DNA of 62,005 nucleotides from Caballeronia humi (GTDB lineage: Bacteria > Pseudomonadota > Gammaproteobacteria > Burkholderiales > Burkholderiaceae): contig NZ_FCNW02000036.1 in assembly GCF_001544475.1 (NCBI RefSeq), forward strand, positions 1-62,005, written 5' to 3'. The translations under genes and the position numbers were made by a program. Under the pieces are notes generated by a model. That model was not told the DNA's origin. It did not search any database and was given only the letters and a program-made list of their open reading frames with translations. Of the stretch, positions 25,810 to 35,060 are shown piece after piece; position 1 is the stretch's first letter, and each line of letters opens with the position of its first letter.

Positions 25810-27297
25810 ATGAGCCTTTCCGTCAGCTTCGACGCGATCGAAAAGCAGTTCGGCCCCGTGCGCGTGCTGCACGGCGTGAGCTTCGATCTCGCGCCCGGAC
25901 GCATCTACGGATTGCTCGGCGAGAACGGCGCGGGCAAGTCGACGCTGATGAAGATCCTGGCCGGCTACGAGCGCGCGACGGCCGGCACGCTTTCCGTGGG
26001 CGGCGCGCCGGTCGCGTTCGACAGTTCGCGCGACGCGGAAGCCGCTGGCATCGTGCTGATTCACCAGGAGCTGAATCTCGCGGACCACCTGAGCATCGTG
26101 CAGAACATGTTCCTCGGGCATGAGAAGCGGCGCGGTTTCCTGCTCGACGAACCCGCGATGCGCGAAGCGGCGCGCGTGCGGCTGAACGATGTCGGCTTGC
26201 ACAAAAATCCGGACACGAAGGTGCGCGATCTGATCGTCGCGGAGAAGCAGTTGGTCGAGATCGCGAAGGCGATGCTGCGTGAGGCGCGCCTGCTCATCAT
26301 GGACGAACCGACCGCGACGCTCACGCCCGCCGAAACGCAGCGTCTGTTCGCGCTGATGGCGCGGCTGAAGGAAGACGGCGTGACGATCGTCTACATCTCG
26401 CACAAGCTCGACGAGGTGGAGCGCGTGACCGACGAGATCATCGTGATGCGCGACGGCCGCTTCGTCACGCGCGCGCCGACCGCCGAGGTCACGCGGCACC
26501 AGATGGCGAACCTGATGGTCGGGCGCGAAGTGTCGGACATGTTCCCGGCCAAGCCGCCGCTCGCCGCCGATGCGCCCGTCGCGTTGAAGGTGGATGGCGT
26601 CGCCGTGCCAGGCTGGGCGCGCAACGTGAGCTTCGCGGTGCGCGCGGGCGAGGTGTTCGGCTTCGCGGGCCTGGTTGGCGCGGGGCGCACGGAGCTCTTC
26701 GAAGGGCTGATCGGCGTGCGCGCGCGCACGGCGGGCAGCATTGCGCTCGATGGCAGGACGGTGAATCCGCGCAATCCGCGTGACGCGATGAAGCGCGGCC
26801 TCACGTATCTGAGCGAGGACCGCAAGGGGCGTGGCCTGCACGTCGACATGGCGCTGAAGGACAACCTCACGCTGATGACGCTCGAACGCTACGCGCATCC
26901 GTTCCTCGATAGCGGCGCCGAGCGCGAAGCGCTGCGCCAGGCCGTCAGCGATTTCGGTATCCGTACGGGCAATCTTGCGAGCCGCGCGCGCATGCTCTCG
27001 GGCGGCAATCAGCAAAAGCTCGCGCTCGCCAAGTTCCTGCATCCCGATCCGCGCGTGATCGTGCTCGACGAACCGACGCGCGGCGTCGACGTCGGCGCGA
27101 AACGCGACATCTATTTCCTGATTCATAGGCTCGCCGCCGAAGGACGCGCGGTGATCGTGATTTCCTCCGAACTGATCGAGCTGATCGGCTTGTGCCATCG
27201 CGTCGCGGTGATGCGCGCGGGCGAACTGGTCGCGACGCTCGGCATCGAACAACTGACCGAAGAGAGGTTGATCGCGCATGCGACCGGCACACACTGA
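25810..27297 (+). CDS. Sugar ABC transporter ATP-binding protein (RbsA/MglA type)
   Basis: A 495-aa double-domain ATPase. The first domain has Walker A GENGAGKST and Walker B LLIMDEPTATL. The second has the degenerate FAGLVGAGRTELFEGLIG in place of Walker A, LSGGNQQKLALAKFL as signature and VIVLDEPTRGVDVGAKRDIY as Walker B, as usual in this carbohydrate-uptake (CUT2) family. It powers import with the permease and binding protein that follow. Its 3' end overlaps the permease start by 20 bp, suggesting translational coupling. Confidence 0.93.
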   Translation: MSLSVSFDAIEKQFGPVRVLHGVSFDLAPGRIYGLLGENGAGKSTLMKILAGYERATAGTLSVGGAPVAFDSSRDAEAAGIVLIHQELNLADHLSIVQNMFLGHEKRRGFLLDEPAMREAARVRLNDVGLHKNPDTKVRDLIVAEKQLVEIAKAMLREARLLIMDEPTATLTPAETQRLFALMARLKEDGVTIVYISHKLDEVERVTDEIIVMRDGRFVTRAPTAEVTRHQMANLMVGREVSDMFPAKPPLAADAPVALKVDGVAVPGWARNVSFAVRAGEVFGFAGLVGAGRTELFEGLIGVRARTAGSIALDGRTVNPRNPRDAMKRGLTYLSEDRKGRGLHVDMALKDNLTLMTLERYAHPFLDSGAEREALRQAVSDFGIRTGNLASRARMLSGGNQQKLALAKFLHPDPRVIVLDEPTRGVDVGAKRDIYFLIHRLAAEGRAVIVISSELIELIGLCHRVAVMRAGELVATLGIEQLTEERLIAHATGTH

Positions 27298-28294
27298 AGG
27301 CGCCGAACGAAGCGGCGGCATCGGCCGCTTTGTGCGGCGGCTGCACGGCATCGGACCGTTGCTCGGGCTCGTCGCGCTGTGCGTCGGCGGCACGCTGCTC
27401 AACGGCGACTTCGCCACGCTCGATAACGCGATGAACGTGCTCACACGAACGTCGTTCATCGGCATCATCGCGGTCGGCATGACGTTCGTGATCATCTCGG
27501 GTGGCATCGATTTGTCGGTCGGATCGATGGCGGCGCTCATCGCCGGCAGCATGATCTGGTTGATGAACGGACTGAGGGACGGCGTCGGCGGACACACGTT
27601 CGCGCCGTTGACGATCGTGGTGCTCGGCATCGTTTTAGCGCTTGTTTTAGGGGGTCTTTTCGGTCTCGCGCACGGCTTGCTCGTGACGAAGGGACGCATC
27701 GAGCCGTTCATCGTGACGCTCGGCACGCTCGGCATGTTCCGCGCGCTTCTGACATGGCTTGCGGATGGCGGCGCGCTCACGCTCGACAACTCCCTCGCCG
27801 ATCTCTACGGTCCGGTCTACTACGCGAGCCTCTTCGGCGTGCCGGTGCCGATCTGGGTGTTCCTGATCGTCGCGGCGGGCGGGGCGCTCGTGTTGAACCG
27901 CACGGTGTTCGGCCGGCACGTCCAGGCGATCGGCTCGAACGAGCAGGTGGCGCGCTACGCGGCGATTCGCGTCGATGCCGTGAAGATCGCGACGTACGTG
28001 CTGCTCGGGTTGTGCGTGGGCGTCGCGACGGTGCTGTACGTGCCGCGTCTCGGCTCGGCCACACCGACGACCGGCCTCCTTTGGGAGCTGGAGGCGATCG
28101 CGGCGGTGGTCGTCGGCGGGACGGCGTTGAAGGGTGGCGAAGGGCGCGTGATCGGCACGGTGATCGGTGCGATCTTGCTTTCTGTCATCGGCAACATCCT
28201 GAACCTGACGAGCATCATCAGCGTGTATCTGAATGCGGCGGTGCAAGGCGCCGTGATCATCTTTGTTGCGTTCCTGCAGCGTAGTCGGCGTTGA
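27278..28294 (+). CDS. Sugar ABC transporter permease (RbsC type)
   Basis: A 338-aa inner-membrane permease of the CUT2 family with 8-10 hydrophobic segments. The conserved GMTFVIISGGIDLSVGSMAAL near residue 70 and the C-terminal ALKGGEGRVIGTVIGAILLSVIGNILNL are family hallmarks. It is the likely homodimeric channel for the ATPase upstream. The start at 27278 lies inside the ATPase gene. A 63-bp gap separates it from the binding-protein gene. Confidence 0.92.
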   Translation: MRPAHTEGAERSGGIGRFVRRLHGIGPLLGLVALCVGGTLLNGDFATLDNAMNVLTRTSFIGIIAVGMTFVIISGGIDLSVGSMAALIAGSMIWLMNGLRDGVGGHTFAPLTIVVLGIVLALVLGGLFGLAHGLLVTKGRIEPFIVTLGTLGMFRALLTWLADGGALTLDNSLADLYGPVYYASLFGVPVPIWVFLIVAAGGALVLNRTVFGRHVQAIGSNEQVARYAAIRVDAVKIATYVLLGLCVGVATVLYVPRLGSATPTTGLLWELEAIAAVVVGGTALKGGEGRVIGTVIGAILLSVIGNILNLTSIISVYLNAAVQGAVIIFVAFLQRSRR

Positions 28295-28357
28295 GAATCT
28301 TCGAAGTGAATTCATAACCGGGCGCGCATCGCGTGCTGAAAAACTGGAGACATCACC

Positions 28358-29320
28358 ATGAAAAAACTGCTTCGCGCAATCGGCGCCGTGACCCTCGCGG
28401 CGGGCGCATTCGCCGCAACATCGACCGCACAGGCCGCCGACAAGGTCGTGCTCGGCGTCGCAATTCCCACGGCGACACACGGCTTCACGGGCGGCATCGT
28501 CTGGTGGGCGAACGAGGCGAAGAAGGAGCTCGAAAAAGCGCATCCGGACCTCAAGATCATCGTGAAGACGGCGGGCGGCGCGCCTGAACAGGCGAACCAG
28601 TTGCAAGACCTCGTGACGGTCAACAAGATCAATGCGCTCGTGATTTTTCCGTTCGAATCGGCGTCGTTGACGCAGCCGGTCGCGCAGGTGAAGAAGAAGG
28701 GCGTCTACGTGACCGTGGTCGATCGCGGCCTGACGGATACGAGCGCACAGGACGCGTATGTCGCGGGCGACAACACCGCGTTCGGCAAGCTGCCCGCCGA
28801 GTATCTCGCGAAGACGCTCGGCGGCAAGGGCGATATCGTCGCGCTGCGCGGCATTCCGACGACGCTCGACAACGAACGCTGGACCGCGTTCGAATCCGTG
28901 ATCAAACAGCATCCTGACATGAAGATTCTTGACGCGAAGTACGCAAACTGGAATCGCGACGATGCGTTCAAGGTCATGCAGGATTACCTCACGCGCTTCA
29001 AGCATATCGATGCCGTCTGGGCCGCCGACGACGACATGATGGTCGGCGTGCTGAAGGCGATCGACCAGGCGAAGCGCACCGACATCAAGGAAGTGTTCGG
29101 CGGCGCGGGGTCGAAGGAAGCGGTGAAACGCATCATCGACGGTGATCCGCGCGTAAAGGCCGATGTGTCGTACTCGCCGAAGTTCATCTACGACGCGATC
29201 AAGATGACGGCCGAAGCGCGCCTGAAGGGCGAAAAGCTGCCGCCGACGACGATCATCCCGTCCGTCCTCATCACGAAGGACAACGCAAAGCAGTTCTACT
29301 ATCCGAACTCGCCGTTCTGA
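28358..29320 (+). CDS. Sugar ABC transporter substrate-binding protein
   Basis: A 320-aa periplasmic binding protein of the RbsB/peripla_BP_4 type with a clear signal peptide (MKKLLRAIGAVTLAAGAFAA, cleavage near AQA-AD). Binding-cleft residues are suggested at PTATHGFTGGIVWWANEA near the N-terminus, DRGLTDTSA in mid-protein, and WAADDDMMVGVLKAI. The tryptophan-rich first loop is typical of sugar stacking. A Shine-Dalgarno CTGGAGAC precedes the start. The sugar is unknown; the downstream isomerase and Gfo/Idh/MocA genes suggest a sugar or polyol that is oxidised rather than phosphorylated first. Confidence 0.9.
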   Translation: MKKLLRAIGAVTLAAGAFAATSTAQAADKVVLGVAIPTATHGFTGGIVWWANEAKKELEKAHPDLKIIVKTAGGAPEQANQLQDLVTVNKINALVIFPFESASLTQPVAQVKKKGVYVTVVDRGLTDTSAQDAYVAGDNTAFGKLPAEYLAKTLGGKGDIVALRGIPTTLDNERWTAFESVIKQHPDMKILDAKYANWNRDDAFKVMQDYLTRFKHIDAVWAADDDMMVGVLKAIDQAKRTDIKEVFGGAGSKEAVKRIIDGDPRVKADVSYSPKFIYDAIKMTAEARLKGEKLPPTTIIPSVLITKDNAKQFYYPNSPF

Positions 29321-29354
29321 GTTCGCTTAAGGACGTGTTCATGGAGCGAATGAC

Positions 29355-30416
29355 ATGAAAACGATCAAAGGCCCGGCGATATTCCTCGCGCAGTTTCTCG
29401 GCGACGAGTTGCCGTTCGACAACCTGGCGCATCTCGCCGCGTGGGCGAAGGGCTTGGGCTATGAAGGCATCCAGGTGCCCGCCGATCCGCGCCTGATCGA
29501 CCTGGAAAAAGCCGCGACAAGCGATGCGTATTGCGATGAGTTGCGGCGGACCGTGAGCGATGCGGGCGTGTGCATCACCGAGTTGTCGACGCATTTGCAG
29601 GGGCAACTAGTCGCGGTGCATCCCGCGTACGACGCGCTCTTCGACGGATTCGCCGCGCCCCACGTGCGCGGCAATCCGGCAGCGCGTACCGAGTGGGCGA
29701 TCGCGCAGATGAAGTACGCGGCGGCGGCGTCGCGGAGGCTCGGGTTGTCGGCGCACGTGTCGTTTTCCGGGGCGCTCGCGTGGCCGTATTTTTATCCGTG
29801 GCCGCAGCGTCCGGCGGGACTCGTGGAGGAGGCGTTCGCGGAACTCGCGGCGCGCTGGCGGCCGATTCTCGATGCGTTCGATGAAGCCGGCGTCGATGTC
29901 TGCTACGAGTTGCATCCGGGCGAGGATTTGCACGACGGCGTGACGTTCGAGCGTTTTCTGAAAGCGGTCGGCAATCATCCGCGCGCGAATATCCTGTTCG
30001 ATCCGAGCCATTACGTGCTGCAGCAGCTCGATTACCTTGCGTTCATCGACATCTATCACGAGCGCATCAAGGCGTTTCATGTGAAGGATGCGGAGTTCCG
30101 GCCGAGCGGCCGGCAGGGCGTCTATGGCGGCTATTCCGGATGGGTCGAGCGCGCGGGTCGCTTTCGCTCGCTCGGCGACGGCCAGATCGACTTCAAGGCA
30201 ATCTTCTCGAAGATGGCGCAGTACGATTTCCCCGGCTGGGCCGTGCTCGAATGGGAATGCGCGCTGAAACATCCCGAGGACGGCGCGCGCGAAGGCGCGG
30301 TGTTCATCCGCGATCACATCATCCGCGTGGCCGAGCGCGCGTTCGACGACTTCGCGGGCAGCGGCGCGAATCGCGAGCAGTTGCGCGGCGTGCTCGGCAT
30401 CGGAGAGAAATCATGA
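29355..30416 (+). CDS. Sugar phosphate isomerase/epimerase family protein
   Basis: A 353-aa xylose-isomerase-like TIM-barrel protein. Metal-ligand regions are recognisable: CYELHPGEDLHDG (Glu and His), ILFDPSHYVLQQ (Asp, His), FHVKDAEF (His, Asp) and VLEWECAL (Glu). These proteins isomerise, epimerise or dehydrate free sugars or ketosugars. Together with the overlapping Gfo/Idh/MocA gene it forms an oxidation-isomerisation pair serving the transported sugar. It starts 35 bp after the binding-protein gene. I cannot name the substrate; inositol-type or 3-keto-glycoside pathways use similar pairs. Confidence 0.85.
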   Translation: MKTIKGPAIFLAQFLGDELPFDNLAHLAAWAKGLGYEGIQVPADPRLIDLEKAATSDAYCDELRRTVSDAGVCITELSTHLQGQLVAVHPAYDALFDGFAAPHVRGNPAARTEWAIAQMKYAAAASRRLGLSAHVSFSGALAWPYFYPWPQRPAGLVEEAFAELAARWRPILDAFDEAGVDVCYELHPGEDLHDGVTFERFLKAVGNHPRANILFDPSHYVLQQLDYLAFIDIYHERIKAFHVKDAEFRPSGRQGVYGGYSGWVERAGRFRSLGDGQIDFKAIFSKMAQYDFPGWAVLEWECALKHPEDGAREGAVFIRDHIIRVAERAFDDFAGSGANREQLRGVLGIGEKS

Positions 30417-31549
30417 GGCCGCGTCTGCGGCTGGGGATGGTCGGGGGCGGCGAGGGCGCGTTCATCGGCGCGGTGCATCGGATCGCGGCGCGTATCGATG
30501 ATCGTTTCGAGCTTGTGGCGGGCGCGCTGTCGTCCGATCCTGAGCGCGCGATGGCGAGTGCGGCGAGCATCGGCCTGGCGCGCAGTTATGCAGACTTCCG
30601 CGAGATGGCTTCAATGGAAGCGGCGCGCGAGGACGGCATCGATGCCGTGGCCATCGTCACGCCGAATCATCTGCATGCACGCGTTGCGACGGCGTTTCTC
30701 GATGCAGGCATCCATGTGATCTGCGACAAGCCGCTCGCGGCGTCGCTTGATGAAGGCGAGGCGCTGGCGCGGCTCGCGCGCGAGAAGGGGCTGGTATTCG
30801 CGGTCACGTACACGTACACGGGCTATCCGCTCGTGCGTCACGCGCGGTCGCTGGTTCAACAGGGCGCGCTGGGCGAGGTGCGGCTCGTGAACGTCGAGTA
30901 TGCACAGGACTGGCTGTCGCTGCCGATCGAGCGCGAGTCGAACCGGCAGGCCGCGTGGCGCACCGATCCGGCGCTGGCCGGGCCGGCCGGCTGTCTCGGC
31001 GATATCGGCACGCACGCGTATCAGCTCGCGGAGTTCGTGACGGGGATGCGGCCGGCGGAGGTATCGGCGGAAGTATCGACGTTCGTGGAAAACCGGCCGA
31101 TCGACGATCACGTCCAGGCGATGCTGCGCTATGCAAACGGCGCGCGCGGCTTGCTGTGGGCGAGCCAGGTCGCGGCGGGCGAGGAGAACGCGCTGCGCCT
31201 GCGCGTGTACGGGACGAAGGCGGGGTTGAGCTTCGATCAGCAGAATCCGAACGAGCTTTGGGTGACACCGCTTGGGGGTGCTGCCGAGCGAATCACGCGC
31301 GGGCGGGTGCAGGGCGCGGAGGCGCTGCACGCGACGCGGGTGCCGGCGGGGCATCCTGAGGGGTATCTGGAAGCGTTCGCGCAGCTTTATGCGGATGCGG
31401 CAGCGCAGATTGACGCGGCGATCAATGCGGATGAGGCGCCGGCGGAAAGTGGGTTGCTCACCAATGTCGAGGATGGCGTCGCGGGGTTGCGGTTCATCGA
31501 CGCGGTGTTGAGGAGTAGCCGGGGGAATGGGGGGTGGGTGGCGTTATAA
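30413..31549 (+). CDS. Gfo/Idh/MocA-family NAD(P)-dependent dehydrogenase
   Basis: A 378-aa oxidoreductase. The N-terminal Rossmann fold reads RLGMVGGGEGAFIGAVHR, the lysine motif is ICDKPLAAS near residue 105, and the C-terminal domain carries GDIGTHAYQLAEF with the catalytic histidine. It should oxidise a sugar or cyclitol hydroxyl. The start at 30413 overlaps the previous stop by 4 bp (ATGA), and the longer frame upstream is antisense-like noise. It is the last gene of the sugar operon; its stop shares the bases TTATAA with the stop of the convergent hypothetical gene. Confidence 0.88.
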   Translation: MRPRLRLGMVGGGEGAFIGAVHRIAARIDDRFELVAGALSSDPERAMASAASIGLARSYADFREMASMEAAREDGIDAVAIVTPNHLHARVATAFLDAGIHVICDKPLAASLDEGEALARLAREKGLVFAVTYTYTGYPLVRHARSLVQQGALGEVRLVNVEYAQDWLSLPIERESNRQAAWRTDPALAGPAGCLGDIGTHAYQLAEFVTGMRPAEVSAEVSTFVENRPIDDHVQAMLRYANGARGLLWASQVAAGEENALRLRVYGTKAGLSFDQQNPNELWVTPLGGAAERITRGRVQGAEALHATRVPAGHPEGYLEAFAQLYADAAAQIDAAINADEAPAESGLLTNVEDGVAGLRFIDAVLRSSRGNGGWVAL

Positions 31550-32695
31550 GCCCCCGCGGCCGGGCGCTGGGATCAGCATGAAACTAGTGACGTCGATCAG
31601 GGTGCGAGGTTGCCGGCCGGGACGCAAGCGGCCGGCGATCCGCACGAACGCGCGGTCGTTGACGTGGGCCTCGACGGCGCTTGCATAGTCGTCCGATCCC
31701 AGTGTCAGGCGCGCTTTCAGCGTCTCGCCTTCGCGCAGCAGCAGCGCAACGATGACTTCCCCCGCGCGTCGCCCTTCCACATCGAATTCGCCGTTCAGCT
31801 GCTCGACCGTTCCGACAAATACATCGTCGCGGTCGCGTTCAACGGAGCGAAGCTCGCGCCGCACTTCATCGATCCGATCGAAGTAGACGCTCGGGATACG
31901 CAGTACTTCATCGGAAGGCACGTTGTTCGGAAGCGGCAGGCGTACCGCCCATCTGAACGACAGATCGATGTTGTTGCGGATGTCTTCGTCGTGAAGCCGC
32001 GACAGCGCTTCGCACAGATTCGATGACACGACCGGAGCAGGCGCGTTCTTGAGGGCACCGACGAAAGAATCGAGCGCGTCCGCTTCGATCGCGCGGACGA
32101 TTTCGCGCACGCCTGTGCGCGCCACGAGCATCGTCTCGCGAACGAATGACGTGTTCTCGCCGACGTGCGGAAACGACGCGGGCATCGGCATGGCATCGAC
32201 GGGGCACGACACGCGGACCACGAAACTGCCGCGCTGCGTCTGGCCGAGCTGCGCATAGCCGAGCAGTTGCGTCGCTTCGCTCCGATGCAGTCGAAGATGG
32301 TGGATTTGGGGACGCAAGACCGTACACGCGGACGACAGCAGCATTTGCTCAGCGCCGCGCAGCAATTCAGACGCGAAGGAAAGCGGCAGGCCGTCGTCGT
32401 TCGCGCGGGCGCTCGTGATGCGCAACTGCATCGAGTCTTCACGCACTGTCCGCGCGCGCGACACGGCATCGGCGAGGCTCAGCTTGTGGATGTCAGCAAG
32501 CTTTTCCATCGCACGCAGGCTCGCTTCGGCGTAGTCCGGGGCATCCGCATCGATAGGGATGACGACCTGTCGTCGTGGAAACGCAGGATGGGCGAGCACG
32601 TAGAGGCGCTCGACGATCCCGTCCGGCAGGATCTGCCAGCCGAGCGATCGGGCGAAGTCGCGGAGGTCGGTCGGCGTAACGTCACTGGCGTTCAT
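31544..32695 (-). CDS. Hypothetical protein, partner of the DUF4365 gene
   Basis: A 383-aa protein I do not recognise. Visible features are no signal peptide or membrane segment, an acidic N-terminal third (TDLRDFARSLGWQIL and onwards), and a C-terminal 90 residues that read like an OB-fold beta barrel (DVFVGTVEQLNGEFDVEGRR through VNDRAFVRIAGRL). It is translated from an ATG that overlaps the upstream DUF4365 gene by 14 bp, so the two are coupled and may act as one complex. Its 3' end overlaps the sugar operon end by 6 bp. A nucleic-acid-binding partner of a nuclease is a reasonable guess, not a demonstrated function. Confidence 0.72.
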   Translation of the reverse strand: MNASDVTPTDLRDFARSLGWQILPDGIVERLYVLAHPAFPRRQVVIPIDADAPDYAEASLRAMEKLADIHKLSLADAVSRARTVREDSMQLRITSARANDDGLPLSFASELLRGAEQMLLSSACTVLRPQIHHLRLHRSEATQLLGYAQLGQTQRGSFVVRVSCPVDAMPMPASFPHVGENTSFVRETMLVARTGVREIVRAIEADALDSFVGALKNAPAPVVSSNLCEALSRLHDEDIRNNIDLSFRWAVRLPLPNNVPSDEVLRIPSVYFDRIDEVRRELRSVERDRDDVFVGTVEQLNGEFDVEGRRAGEVIVALLLREGETLKARLTLGSDDYASAVEAHVNDRAFVRIAGRLRPGRQPRTLIDVTSFMLIPAPGRGGL

Positions 32696-33239
32696 CGTGG
32701 CCCCGGTACATGGGAAATTCGCGACGCGACACGGCGGCCATCAGTTGCATCAGACCGTCGCCATCGAAGACCTGCGATTTCGGAAAGCGGACCGTGACGC
32801 CCGACCGGTTCGCGGTCGCAGGCGCGCCGCGCAAGCTTGCCCAATAGGCGCAGCGCTTGAGCACGAGACTTTCTTCGGAGTGCGTGAGCCAGTCGTCGGC
32901 ATCCGGGGGAAGAAACAGCACAATCAATATTCGCGGCGGAGCATAGGTTTCGCCGCGCAAGTTGTCGTACTGGCGCACGTCAGACAGGAAATACGACAGG
33001 TGCGTGCCATCGTCGTACGGCTGGCGGATCGTTGCCTTGAGCTGGATCTTGATGTCGACTTCGGTCAGCCATCCGCCGTTCGTGAACGGCGCCCATCCGG
33101 TCAGGACGGCATCGATGCCGGCATGGTCTTCATGGCGGTTGGTAATCTTGCAGTTGACGCCCGCATGCGATGCAATCGCATGAAGATACGCGTAGCTCAA
33201 CTCAGACTCTCGGTTGATCAAGGATAACGCTGACGGCAT
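32682..33239 (-). CDS. DUF4365-like protein, putative PD-(D/E)xK nuclease fold
   Basis: A 185-aa protein resembling DUF4365, a family placed with PD-(D/E)xK nucleases. The expected active-site pattern is visible: Glu13 in the first helix (INRESELSYAYLHAIASHAG), Asp43 in AGIDAVLTG, and Gln66-x-Lys68 in KIQLKAT. The start at 33239 has GAGGGAG upstream. It forms a two-gene unit with the overlapping hypothetical gene. DUF4365 proteins are found in variable genomic islands and near defence genes; here the cassette sits between unrelated metabolic genes. DNA cleavage is predicted from the fold only. Confidence 0.72.
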   Translation of the reverse strand: MPSALSLINRESELSYAYLHAIASHAGVNCKITNRHEDHAGIDAVLTGWAPFTNGGWLTEVDIKIQLKATIRQPYDDGTHLSYFLSDVRQYDNLRGETYAPPRILIVLFLPPDADDWLTHSEESLVLKRCAYWASLRGAPATANRSGVTVRFPKSQVFDGDGLMQLMAAVSRREFPMYRGHDERQ

Positions 33240-33332
33240 CGACTCCCTCGCATGTCGAATTCTTGTTTCTGCATGCTACTTGCGCGTGTGCCCCGGTGTT
33301 TCGCCAGCGACCTTTTATTACGTCCCCAAAAG

Positions 33333-33363
33333 CATTGCGCCGGGACTGAAGCCCGGCGCAATG
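33333..33363 (-). terminator. Intrinsic terminator of gnd
   Basis: A perfect 12-bp stem, CATTGCGCCGGG and its complement, around a 7-base loop (33345-33351), lies 22 bp past the gnd stop. On the minus strand it is followed by a short CTTTT run. It insulates gnd from the DUF4365 cassette. Confidence 0.75.
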
Positions 33364-33384
33364 TACTTCAAATGCTAAACCCGA

Positions 33385-34791
33385 TCACGCCCAATCCGCG
33401 TGAAAACTGCCCTTCTTATCCACCCGCTCAAACGTATGCGCGCCGAAGAAGTCTCTTTGCGCCTGCACCAGATTCGCCGGCAGCCTCTCCGACCGATAGC
33501 TGTCGAAATAAGCCACCGCCGACGAAAACGCCGGCACCGGCACGCCCGCCTTCACCGCCGCGACGACGACATCGCGCAGCGCGTCCTGATACTTCGCCGC
33601 GATATCGCTGAAATACGGATCGAGCAGCAGGTTCGCGAGCGCCTCGTCCTTCGCATACGCATCGGTGATCTTCTGCAGAAAGCGCGCGCGGATGATGCAC
33701 CCCGCCCGGAAGATCTTCGCAATCTCGCCGTAATGCAGGTCCCACTTGTACTCGTCCGATGCCGCGCGCAACTGCGCAAACCCCTGCGCATACGACACGA
33801 TCTTGCTCAGATAAAGCGCCCGTCGCACGGACTCGATGAACGCCGCGCGATCGCCGTCGAACTTCGGCGACGGCCCGCTCAGCTGCTTGCTCGCCTTCAC
33901 GCGCTGATCCTTCAGCGACGACAGCACGCGCGCAAACACCGCTTCCGTGATGAGCGGCAGCGGCGCGCCGAGATCGAGCGCGTTCTGGCTCGTCCACTTG
34001 CCCGTGCCCTTCTGCGCGGCGCGATCGAGGATCACATCGACGAGGTGTTGACCCGTCTCCTCGTCCTTCTTCGTGAAGATTTTCGTCGTGATTTCGATCA
34101 GGTAGCTGTCGAGCTCGCCCTTGTTCCACTCGGAATACACCTCGTGAAGCTCTTCATTCGACAGCCCCGCCACACGCTTAAGCACGTCGTAGCTTTCGGC
34201 GATCAGCTGCATGTCGCCATATTCGATGCCGTTGTGCACCATCTTGACGAAGTGCCCCGCGCCGTCCGGCCCCATGTACGCAACGCACGGCTCGCCGTCC
34301 GGCGCCTTCGCGGCGATCTCGGTGAGGATCGGCGCGACGAGGTCGTAGGCTTCGCGCTGTCCGCCCGGCATGATCGACGGACCCTTCAGCGCGCCTTCCT
34401 CGCCGCCCGACACGCCCGTGCCGATGAAATGCAGCCCCGACTTCGCGAGGTCCTGGTTGCGGCGGATCGTATCGGTGAAATGCGTATTGCCGCCGTCGAT
34501 CAGGATGTCGCCCTTTTGCAGGAGCGGGCGCAGCGCGTCGATGGTGGCGTCAGTGCCTTCACCGGCTTTGACCATCAGGAGAATGCGGCGCGGCGTTTCC
34601 AGCGACTCGACGAATTCCTCCAGCGTGAAGGCGGGCACGAGCTTCTTGTCCGGATGCTCGGCGATCAGTTCGTCGGTTTTTTCGCGGCTGCGGTTGTAGA
34701 CCGACACGGCGTGTCCGCGGCTTTCGATGTTCAGCGCCAGGTTGCGGCCCATGACGGCGAGGCCCACCACGCCGATTGCTTGCTTGCTCAT
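33385..34791 (-). CDS. gnd: 6-phosphogluconate dehydrogenase, decarboxylating
   Basis: A 468-aa enzyme of the oxidative pentose phosphate pathway, converting 6-phosphogluconate to ribulose 5-phosphate with reduction of NADP+. The Rossmann motif GVVGLAVMGRNLALNIE, NRSREKT (NADP-binding Arg), the catalytic-lysine region GPDGAGHFVKMVHNGIEYGD and the C-terminal RDFFGAHTFERVD are canonical, and length is that of the long (enteric-type) form. It stands alone with its own terminator. Its upstream flank is a GC-rich gap without a promoter I could pick out. Confidence 0.96.
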   Translation of the reverse strand: MSKQAIGVVGLAVMGRNLALNIESRGHAVSVYNRSREKTDELIAEHPDKKLVPAFTLEEFVESLETPRRILLMVKAGEGTDATIDALRPLLQKGDILIDGGNTHFTDTIRRNQDLAKSGLHFIGTGVSGGEEGALKGPSIMPGGQREAYDLVAPILTEIAAKAPDGEPCVAYMGPDGAGHFVKMVHNGIEYGDMQLIAESYDVLKRVAGLSNEELHEVYSEWNKGELDSYLIEITTKIFTKKDEETGQHLVDVILDRAAQKGTGKWTSQNALDLGAPLPLITEAVFARVLSSLKDQRVKASKQLSGPSPKFDGDRAAFIESVRRALYLSKIVSYAQGFAQLRAASDEYKWDLHYGEIAKIFRAGCIIRARFLQKITDAYAKDEALANLLLDPYFSDIAAKYQDALRDVVVAAVKAGVPVPAFSSAVAYFDSYRSERLPANLVQAQRDFFGAHTFERVDKKGSFHADWA

Positions 34792-35060
34792 GCTTTCTCT
34801 CCGGATGACCGTCGCGCCGGCGGCGCCTGGCGGGCGGCGCGACGAATGAATCGTGTCGATTGGCGCAGCGCCCGGCGGCGTGCGGCTTCGGGCGAGAGGC
34901 TTGCCTGCGAAGCCACGCGCCGCGCGCGGGCGCAGACGGACCCGAGATTACCACTTCGACACACATCTGGCAGGCACGGCCTCCGCCGTTCGAGCGCACG
35001 CGCCGCCGCCGATCTAGAATGAACCCCCGCAACCCGTGCCGGCACGAGCCGCATCAGCGC

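Noticed and set aside
25729..27789. Antisense frame of 686 codons over the sugar ABC genes
   Set aside because: No motif and low-complexity Arg/Ala/Asp composition; the sense strand carries full ABC signatures.
33240..33332. Possible promoter of the DUF4365 cassette
   Set aside because: Several weak hexamer pairs can be drawn in this gap, and none stands out enough to call.
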